The notes under the pieces were generated by a model. That model was given only the letters and a program-made list of their open reading frames with translations. It was not told the origin of the DNA and ran no database searches. A program made the position numbers and the translations under genes. Shown here piece after piece: positions 4,953 through 9,949 of a stretch of 9,949 nucleotides of DNA. This stretch comes from SIG440 sp045579055 (GTDB taxonomy: Bacteria > Bacillota > Clostridia > Monoglobales > Monoglobaceae): positions 1 to 9,949 of the forward strand of contig JAZNLK010000080.1 of the NCBI GenBank assembly GCA_045579055.1, in the 5' to 3' direction. Every line of letters begins with the position of its first letter. Positions within the stretch are counted from its first letter, which is position 1.

Positions 4953-6884
4953 TTATTTATTACCACGCTTTTTCCAAACCGAGAACTTGAGTACCGAAAG
5001 AATAATCAGGCCAAAAACAACTATACTTCCCAAGTTTGATGCCCAAACAGGAAGGTTGAGCATTTCTGAAATATTGATTACCTTATCAAGCCCGAATATT
5101 GCAAGAACAGCAAGAACAATTCCCACCAAGCCTTCACCGGCAATCATACCCGAACAGAAGAGAACACCGTCATTAATAATTGCTGTCTTTTCTTCTTCTT
5201 TTCTCTTGAGCTTATCAAGCACCAGTCTGACAAGTCCTCCAACCATAATGCAGGCATTGAGATGAATCGGGAGATAAACACCGATTGCAAAGGGAAGCAC
5301 CGGAATACCCACAACCTCCGCCACAACCGCAACGCAAGCACCAATAATAACCAGATTCCAGGGAAGATTTGCATCCATAACCCCTTCAACAATCATCTTC
5401 ATAAGTGATGCCTGAGGTGCACTTATTTCATCAGAGCCGAAGCCATAAGCGCTGTCAAGAAGATAAAGTGTTCCGCCGATTGCCAATGCTGCGGCAATAA
5501 CACCGATAATTTCACCAATCTGCTGTTTTTTTGGTGTTGCACCAAGAAGGTATCCTGTTTTCAGGTCCTGAGATGTGTCACCGGAGATAGCACAAACAAT
5601 ACAGATAATTGAACCGATTGCAATAGCGGCGTGCATTCCGCTTCCGCCGGATTCTCCTGTCATTTTGAGAATGAGAGTTGCAAACAAAAGAGTTGCAATT
5701 GCCATACCCGACACGGGGTTGTTACTGCTTCCCACAAGTCCAACCATACGTGAAGAAACCGTTGCAAAAAAGAACCCGAATACAACCACAATCACTGCTC
5801 CCACAGGCGAAACAGGAATTGCGGGAACAAGCCATACAAGGAGGGTAAGAATAACAATTGCAGAAAGAACAACCTTCATACTTATATCCTGAGATGTTCT
5901 CTCACAGCTTACAGCTTTTGAACCTCTCATACTCTTCATTGCACCTGCAAAAGTTTTTACAATCAAAGGAAGCGACTTCACAAGGCTGATTATACCGCCT
6001 GCCGCCAAAGCACCTGCTCCGATATAACGAATATAGGTACCCCAGATTCCGCTTGCACCAATTGCCATATCTTCAGGCACTCCTACTCCTGAAAAAATAG
6101 CACCAATTGTATATTCACCGGGAGCAAGAATTGTATTCTCTCCAAAGAGCAAAATCATCGGAATCATAACCATCCAACTGAAAATACCGCCTGCAAACAT
6201 ATATGACGAAATTCTTGGTCCGCAAATATAACCCACACTCATAACCGCAGGATAGATTTGCGTTCCGATGGTGCCTGCAAAGCCTTTGAAGGTATGCGAG
6301 ATTTCACCCGGAACAGCCTTGAGACCATCAATAATAAATTTAAAAACAGCCGCAAAGCCCATACCCGCAAACACGGTGGATGCATTCGCTCCGCCTTCTT
6401 CACCCGCCAATAAAACCTCTGCACAGGCCGTGCCTTCGGGATAAGGAAGAACTCCGTGTTCCTTGACAATCAGTGCATTTCTGAGCGGTACCATAAAGAA
6501 CACACCCAGCAAACCGCCAAGGAGTGCAATAACCGTGATTTCAACAATACCCGGTTTGTCCATTAATCCTTCAGATGCCCATAGGAACAGTGCCGGCAAT
6601 GTGAAGATAGCACCTGCTGCGACAGATTCGCCTGCAGAGCCTATCGTTTGGACAATATTGCTTTCAAGAATTGAGTTCTTTTTCATAATAACACGGATAA
6701 CGCCCATTGCAATTACCGCCGCAGGAATTGATGCCGAAACGGTCATTCCCACTCGCAGCCCCAAGTAAGCATTTGCCGCACCGAAAACCACAGCAAGCAA
6801 AATACCTATAATCACAGATGTGACCGTAAGTTCAGGAGTAATCTTGCTTGCCGGAATATACGGCTTAAAATTGTTGTTTTCCAT
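4953..6884 (-). CDS. OPT-family oligopeptide transporter
   Basis: A 643-residue integral membrane protein of the bacterial OPT (oligopeptide transporter) family, which takes up small peptides with protons; related OPT/YSL proteins carry metal chelates. Family motifs are clear: NAYLGLRVGMT (38-48), LPYPEGTACAEVL (146-158), SSNNPVSGM (386-394) and SGDTSQDLKTGYLLGATP (434-451). Many hydrophobic stretches fill the rest, with a charged loop near 555-568 (KLKRKEEEK). The length is normal. I chose ATG 6884 because GGAG lies 7 bases upstream and the 13 extra codons of the longer frame have no ribosome site. It is followed directly by the PqqD-fold gene and preceded by its own promoter, forming a two-gene unit. 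The substrate cannot be told from the sequence. Confidence 0.95.
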   Translation of the reverse strand: MENNNFKPYIPASKITPELTVTSVIIGILLAVVFGAANAYLGLRVGMTVSASIPAAVIAMGVIRVIMKKNSILESNIVQTIGSAGESVAAGAIFTLPALFLWASEGLMDKPGIVEITVIALLGGLLGVFFMVPLRNALIVKEHGVLPYPEGTACAEVLLAGEEGGANASTVFAGMGFAAVFKFIIDGLKAVPGEISHTFKGFAGTIGTQIYPAVMSVGYICGPRISSYMFAGGIFSWMVMIPMILLFGENTILAPGEYTIGAIFSGVGVPEDMAIGASGIWGTYIRYIGAGALAAGGIISLVKSLPLIVKTFAGAMKSMRGSKAVSCERTSQDISMKVVLSAIVILTLLVWLVPAIPVSPVGAVIVVVFGFFFATVSSRMVGLVGSSNNPVSGMAIATLLFATLILKMTGESGGSGMHAAIAIGSIICIVCAISGDTSQDLKTGYLLGATPKKQQIGEIIGVIAAALAIGGTLYLLDSAYGFGSDEISAPQASLMKMIVEGVMDANLPWNLVIIGACVAVVAEVVGIPVLPFAIGVYLPIHLNACIMVGGLVRLVLDKLKRKEEEKTAIINDGVLFCSGMIAGEGLVGIVLAVLAIFGLDKVINISEMLNLPVWASNLGSIVVFGLIILSVLKFSVWKKRGNK

Positions 6885-6936
6885 AATTTTTCTCCAATCT
6901 TTCCACCGCGTTGTCAGCGGCATTTTTAACTTTTAA

Positions 6937-6965
6937 AGTGTACCACATTATCCGTTAAAAATCAA
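6937..6965 (-). promoter_or_regulatory. Likely promoter of the OPT-PqqD unit
   Basis: On the minus strand TTGATT (6965-6960), 17 bases, then TACACT (6942-6937), each 4 of 6 to consensus. The leader is about 45 bases and contains a small CCGC/GCGG stem (about 6906-6920) before the ribosome site. The rest of the gap from 6966 to 7022 is AT-rich, without a terminator hairpin for the aldolase gene. Confidence 0.55.
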
Positions 6966-7022
6966 GCAAAAAACAAAAATATTGTTAAATTAATCACAAT
7001 TTAGCCGTAAACAGATTTTAAA

Positions 7023-7793
7023 CTACCCTCTTATATTCTTCACAATATCGGAATAATATAAACTTAGTGCCACAACATCAGCACCAACACTTATGAAGTT
7101 AAAGCCTTCTTCCTCCAACGCCTTGAAGTTTGCCGCACTCCCCACAGTACCTGCCATTTTTCCGTGTTTTCTTGCGGTTTCAGCAACAAGCTTTCTTGCC
7201 TTCAAGGTTTCTTCATTGAATACTTCTTCAGGTCTTCCGATACCTTGGCTGAAATCCGCAGGACCAAAGAAAATCATATCAATTCCGGGAAGAGCACAGA
7301 CTTCTTCAAGCTCTGCCATAGGTTCGGGGTCTTCAATCTGAACAATTACAAATCTTTCTTCATTTGCTTCTTTAATATAGTCAGCACCACTAACCATACA
7401 GAATTTCGCATCTGCATTGCCTCCGTCAATGGGACGTCTGCCAATTGGATGGAACTTTGTGTAATAAACAATTTTTTTAGCTTCTTCGACACTCATAAGA
7501 TGGGGAACCATAATTCCAGAGCTATCTGCCTCCAAGGGCTTGATAAAGTCGTTATAACTTCCCTTTGCAACTCTTGTAAGTACATCCACATCATAAATTT
7601 TTGCCGCTCTAATCATATTTTCAAGGTCAATATAGTCCGAGGGTACATGCTCCATATCAATCCAGATACAGTCCACACCGCACATTGCCGCAATTTCCGC
7701 AACTCTTGGGTCTGCAAGATTAAGTTTTGTGCAAAGTGCCGTTTCCCCGTTCCTTATTTTCTTTAATACTTTACTTTTTCTCAAATGCATCAT
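7023..7793 (-). CDS. HpcH/HpaI-family class II aldolase
   Basis: Cleaves a 2-keto acid to pyruvate (or a related oxoacid) plus an aldehyde. The family includes 4-hydroxy-2-oxoheptanedioate and 2-keto-3-deoxy-rhamnonate aldolases. The 256 residues match the family length. Visible are the catalytic region WIDMEHVP (44-51, His49), Arg74 in LTRVAK, the metal ligands Glu154 (QIED) and Asp180 (GPADFS), and VPHLMS (96-101). The start at 7793 is chosen because AAGGG lies 9 bases upstream. The longer frame to 7823 would place its first codons within a palindrome and without a ribosome site. It lies downstream of a Gfo/Idh/MocA oxidoreductase, and the two likely form one sugar-acid degradation unit. 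The exact substrate is not visible. Confidence 0.9.
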   Translation of the reverse strand: MMHLRKSKVLKKIRNGETALCTKLNLADPRVAEIAAMCGVDCIWIDMEHVPSDYIDLENMIRAAKIYDVDVLTRVAKGSYNDFIKPLEADSSGIMVPHLMSVEEAKKIVYYTKFHPIGRRPIDGGNADAKFCMVSGADYIKEANEERFVIVQIEDPEPMAELEEVCALPGIDMIFFGPADFSQGIGRPEEVFNEETLKARKLVAETARKHGKMAGTVGSAANFKALEEEGFNFISVGADVVALSLYYSDIVKNIRG

Positions 7794-7810
7794 TATAATC
7801 ATCCCTTTCA

Positions 7811-7823
7811 GTGCCAATGGCAC
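7811..7823. promoter_or_regulatory. Perfect 13-base palindrome before the aldolase gene
   Basis: GTGCCA-A-TGGCAC is a perfect 6-bp inverted repeat ending about 9 bases before the aldolase ribosome site. Its place in the leader suggests a repressor site or small hairpin; no cognate regulator can be named. Confidence 0.4.
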
Positions 7824-7833
7824 AAAACTAAAG

Positions 7834-7925
7834 CCTGAAAAATTTGTTCAGATTGCCGCTTTGCAACGAACGGTGCTGTGCACACCGCCCTGAGCAAAAA
7901 GTGGTGAGATGGGCAATTTTTCAGG
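7834..7925 (-). repeat. Structured 92-base element between oxidoreductase and aldolase
   Basis: Perfect 11-bp outer arms CCTGAAAAATT (7834-7844) and AATTTTTCAGG (7915-7925) enclose an alternative ATTGCC/GGCAAT pairing (7852-7857 with 7912-7917) and an inner CGGTG/CACCG hairpin (7871-7875 with 7883-7887, 7-base loop). The outer arm begins about 4 bases after the oxidoreductase stop codon on the minus strand. The two pairings share bases 7915-7917 and so compete. This could be an attenuator or processing site that sets the aldolase level, or a small mobile inverted-repeat element. It has no coding frame of note. Confidence 0.6.
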
Positions 7926-7929
7926 TTTT

Positions 7930-8868
7930 CTACATCTCCTTATCTATTTCGCTTAGTTCTACCTTTCTTCCGCCCTCATTGCGACTTCTAATTCCGGCTA
8001 TAATTATTTTTGTAAGTTCAATTGTTTCCTCAAAGGGATAGGGGCGAACGCCTGTTTCCAGATATTCCACATAATCATCAAGCTGTTTATGGAAAGCTGA
8101 ATAGCTGTCCTTCAAAGGTACGGTAACACTGTTGTGCGTTCCAACAATCTTCAAATCCGAGCCTGCCATATCATAAATCACCGCAAGATTCACATCAATA
8201 CCATCCTTATGTACAAGGTGCAAGATATTGTTATTCTCGCCGCCTGTGTTCTGAACAGAAACATATCCGGGTCCTGTGATTTTGAACACGGGTTCAAGTG
8301 CGTGAATACCGTATCTTTCCCAGCTTTTGTTCATTGTCATATTAATGTAACGGAGCTTGCCGAACTCATGTGTTGATTTCATATAAGGCTGATATTCCTT
8401 AACATATCTCAAGGAACTTGATGACATAATCATTGCACCGTCCTCAACCCATTTGCAGAAGGTTTTCAGGTCTTCAACGTTATCACAAAGGGGCTTATCC
8501 ACAAAAACAGGGAGACCCGCCTCAACAAAAGCTCTTGCACGTTCAACGTGTTCCCAGCCCTTATCTGTGCCGATGATAACCGCATCAACCTGACCGATTA
8601 CATCTTCGGGTTTTTCAACAATATTGGGAATAAGCGATGCCCTTGCAACCTTCATCGCATCTTCGGGATCATCTGTCCAGATGTGGGTAATCTTTGCTCC
8701 TCTCACACCGAAGTTCTCTTCGGGTTCAAGTTCAAGGTAACGTGGAATTACGGGATATCCGCAACCTTCCATAGCTTCTTTGTCATAGCCGTTGAACATG
8801 GCACTCCATGAATATGGGTGTCCGTTTTGTTCAACCATTCCCAGCATTGCAATTTTAAACTCTTTCAT
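7930..8868 (-). CDS. Gfo/Idh/MocA-family oxidoreductase
   Basis: A 312-residue NAD(P)-dependent dehydrogenase of the type acting on sugars, inositols and their acids. The Rossmann domain fills about 1-125 and ends in VDKPL (123-127), the family's substrate/cofactor lysine motif. The second domain contains YGIHALEPV (186-194), with His189 in the catalytic position. The first loop reads GMVEQNGHP instead of the classic GxGxxG, placing it in a divergent subgroup. The length is a little short of the usual 330-400. The start at 8868 has AAAGGA 8 bases upstream. It is divergent from the AraC gene and upstream of the aldolase, so it is probably the first step of a regulated catabolic unit. Confidence 0.9.
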   Translation of the reverse strand: MKEFKIAMLGMVEQNGHPYSWSAMFNGYDKEAMEGCGYPVIPRYLELEPEENFGVRGAKITHIWTDDPEDAMKVARASLIPNIVEKPEDVIGQVDAVIIGTDKGWEHVERARAFVEAGLPVFVDKPLCDNVEDLKTFCKWVEDGAMIMSSSSLRYVKEYQPYMKSTHEFGKLRYINMTMNKSWERYGIHALEPVFKITGPGYVSVQNTGGENNNILHLVHKDGIDVNLAVIYDMAGSDLKIVGTHNSVTVPLKDSYSAFHKQLDDYVEYLETGVRPYPFEETIELTKIIIAGIRSRNEGGRKVELSEIDKEM

Positions 8869-8910
8869 AGCAAAAATCCTTTCTTAATCTGCTTCATATA
8901 TCAATTGTAT

Positions 8911-8951
8911 ATCATAACCTTTGGATTTGTAATGCTCACAAAGAACAAATC
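8911..8951 (-). promoter_or_regulatory. Candidate AraC-regulated promoter of the oxidoreductase
   Basis: A minus-strand -10-like TATGAT (8916-8911) has no good -35 at 17 bases. In that place lies an inverted repeat, GATTTGT/ACAAATC (8924-8930 with 8945-8951), that partly extends with TTG/CAA. A weak -35 next to a dyad is typical of activator-dependent promoters. The divergent AraC protein is the obvious candidate to bind it. A near-palindrome around CAATTG (about 8898-8912) lies downstream. Confidence 0.45.
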
Positions 8952-8984
8952 TCCAAATTAATGTCTGTTTTGTTCAGTTTTTTA

Positions 8985-9012
8985 TTGATTTTTTCAGAAT
9001 TTATGTTAGAAT
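8985..9012 (+). promoter_or_regulatory. Promoter of the AraC-family gene
   Basis: TTGATT (8985-8990), 16 bases, then TAGAAT (9007-9012, 5 of 6). The start codon follows 20 bases later with AAGGTGAT between. Because this promoter lies inside the longer in-frame extension from 8961, it supports the shorter start. Confidence 0.65.
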
Positions 9013-9032
9013 ATATACAGAAGGTGATATGT

Positions 9033-9872
9033 ATGAAAAATGACAGGATATCAAAAAACATAAAATTTAAAATAGAAAACATAGGTTTCACCGCAACTAT
9101 TGAAAAACCCGTTGTTTTGGAAGAAGCCGTTCCAACTCAACTCAAGAATCTGCATTATCACGTTATGTACGAACTGTTCTATGTTGCCGATGAACCAATA
9201 ACTATACATACCGCCGAAAGGGTTTCTGAGCACAAAAACTGCTTTATATGCATACCACCCTTTTGCAAACATCGTACAATCCGCAAAGCAGGATTCCGGG
9301 TTCTGTTTTCCTATGACAAAACAGGAACAAAGCCCGGCGAATTTCATCAATTTATGGATATGTTTTTCTCAAAAAACGAGCCTTTTGAAATTCCTCTGTC
9401 ACTCATGCTTGTTCAACTTCAAAAAGAGCTTGAAGACACCTGCGATTTCACCGATACAATTGCATATGAAGCCGCAACTTCCATATTGAAGCTCATATTC
9501 TGCAATATCTACAAACTTCATTCTTCCGAAAAAAAGAGGACCTATATAGCCAATGAAAGCTATCTTGTAAAAATTGATGATATAATAAATGCATTCCAAA
9601 AAGATATAACACTGCAAAGCCTTGCGGATTCTTTGCACCTGAGTACAAAACAAACCTCACGAATACTGCAGAAAAACTACAAAAAGAAGCTTTCTGAAAT
9701 TCTCATCGAAAAACGACTTTCCATTGCAGCAGAGCTTCTTCTCAGGAGCAACAAGACAATATCCGAAATTGTGGAATATGTAAACTTTCCCTCGGAAAGA
9801 TATTTTTATACTCAGTTCAAAAAAGCCTTTGGTTGCACGCCACGCAAGTACAGAACCGTTACCGATAAATAG
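9033..9872 (+). CDS. AraC-family transcriptional regulator with cupin-like sensor domain
   Basis: A 279-residue regulator. The N-terminal part has a cupin-like effector domain (LHYHVMYELFYV, 40-51, then IPPFCKHRT, 74-82). The C-terminal 100 residues hold the two AraC helix-turn-helix units (about 193-213, SLADSLHLSTKQTSRIL; and 241-262, TISEIVEYVNFPSERYFYTQFKK), ending GCTPRKYR. This layout is that of sugar-catabolism activators. Start 9033 has AAGGTGAT 6 bases upstream and a promoter just before; the 24-codon longer frame does not. It is divergent from the oxidoreductase-aldolase pair, which it probably activates when a pathway sugar or sugar acid is present. The effector is not visible. The 77 bases after its stop contain no terminator, only a weak AATAATC/GATTATT dyad (9914-9936). 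Confidence 0.92.
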   Translation: MKNDRISKNIKFKIENIGFTATIEKPVVLEEAVPTQLKNLHYHVMYELFYVADEPITIHTAERVSEHKNCFICIPPFCKHRTIRKAGFRVLFSYDKTGTKPGEFHQFMDMFFSKNEPFEIPLSLMLVQLQKELEDTCDFTDTIAYEAATSILKLIFCNIYKLHSSEKKRTYIANESYLVKIDDIINAFQKDITLQSLADSLHLSTKQTSRILQKNYKKKLSEILIEKRLSIAAELLLRSNKTISEIVEYVNFPSERYFYTQFKKAFGCTPRKYRTVTDK

Positions 9873-9949
9873 TTCTCAAAGCACAAAACTATCCTGACAG
9901 GACATTTCTTCAAAATAATCGGCGTTACAGATTATTGAAAACTCTTTAG

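Noticed and set aside
7164..7766. A 200-codon plus-strand frame within the aldolase gene
   Set aside because: An antisense shadow; the aldolase on the minus strand has all the family residues.
8961..9032. Longer start for the AraC regulator
   Set aside because: This stretch contains the gene's probable promoter, and the ATG at 9033 has the clear ribosome site.
1..9949. CRISPR array, tRNA or rRNA genes
   Set aside because: No regularly spaced repeats and no cloverleaf or rRNA-like stretches were seen on either strand.

Overview
The window reads as chromosomal DNA from a low-GC Gram-positive bacterium, most likely a member of the Clostridia (Bacillota), possibly a gut lineage. The clues are strong AGGAGG-type ribosome sites, consensus TTGACA/TATAAT promoters, hairpin-plus-T terminators, an OPT transporter paired with a PqqD-fold protein, and a stalk-domain (Cu_amine_oxidN1) exported protein. 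No species can be named from the sequence alone.

Layout from left to right. (1) 1-1961: a short accessory cassette on the minus strand at the 3' end of guaA. It holds one AT-rich gene for an exported stalk-domain protein. The same 12-base guaA end, GAGTGGGAATAA on the coding strand, bounds it on both sides. It also carries direct repeats just inside each end and an identical 30-base terminator at each boundary. This fits a site-specific insertion in guaA, possibly one unit of a tandem array running off the left edge. (2) 1950-3891: a minus-strand cysK-guaA operon with a consensus promoter. The GMP synthase lacks the glutamine amidotransferase domain, so it is a two-subunit or ammonia-using type. 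(3) 4011-4480: a divergent control region. Paired AGAGT-N5-ACTCT operators lie between a plus-strand XRE regulator and a minus-strand 35-codon reading frame with nine cysteines, followed by the XRE gene's strong terminator. (4) 4535-6965: a minus-strand two-gene unit encoding an OPT-family oligopeptide transporter and, one base after its stop, a small PqqD-fold protein. (5) 7023-9872: a catabolic locus. An AraC-family regulator on the plus strand is divergent from a Gfo/Idh/MocA oxidoreductase and an HpcH/HpaI aldolase on the minus strand. A structured 92-base intergenic element and a perfect palindrome lie between those two enzymes. The last 77 bases (9873-9949) show only a weak 7-base inverted repeat and no gene.

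How the genes work together: the oxidoreductase and aldolase probably act in sequence on a sugar acid or polyol whose identity is not visible, under the AraC regulator. OPT plus PqqD suggests peptide uptake with an associated peptide-binding partner. CysK and GuaA are housekeeping enzymes for cysteine and GMP. The parts most worth following are the guaA-end cassette, the Cys-rich reading frame with its XRE operator pair, and the structured element between the catabolic genes. No rRNA, tRNA, CRISPR array, transposase or integrase gene was seen.
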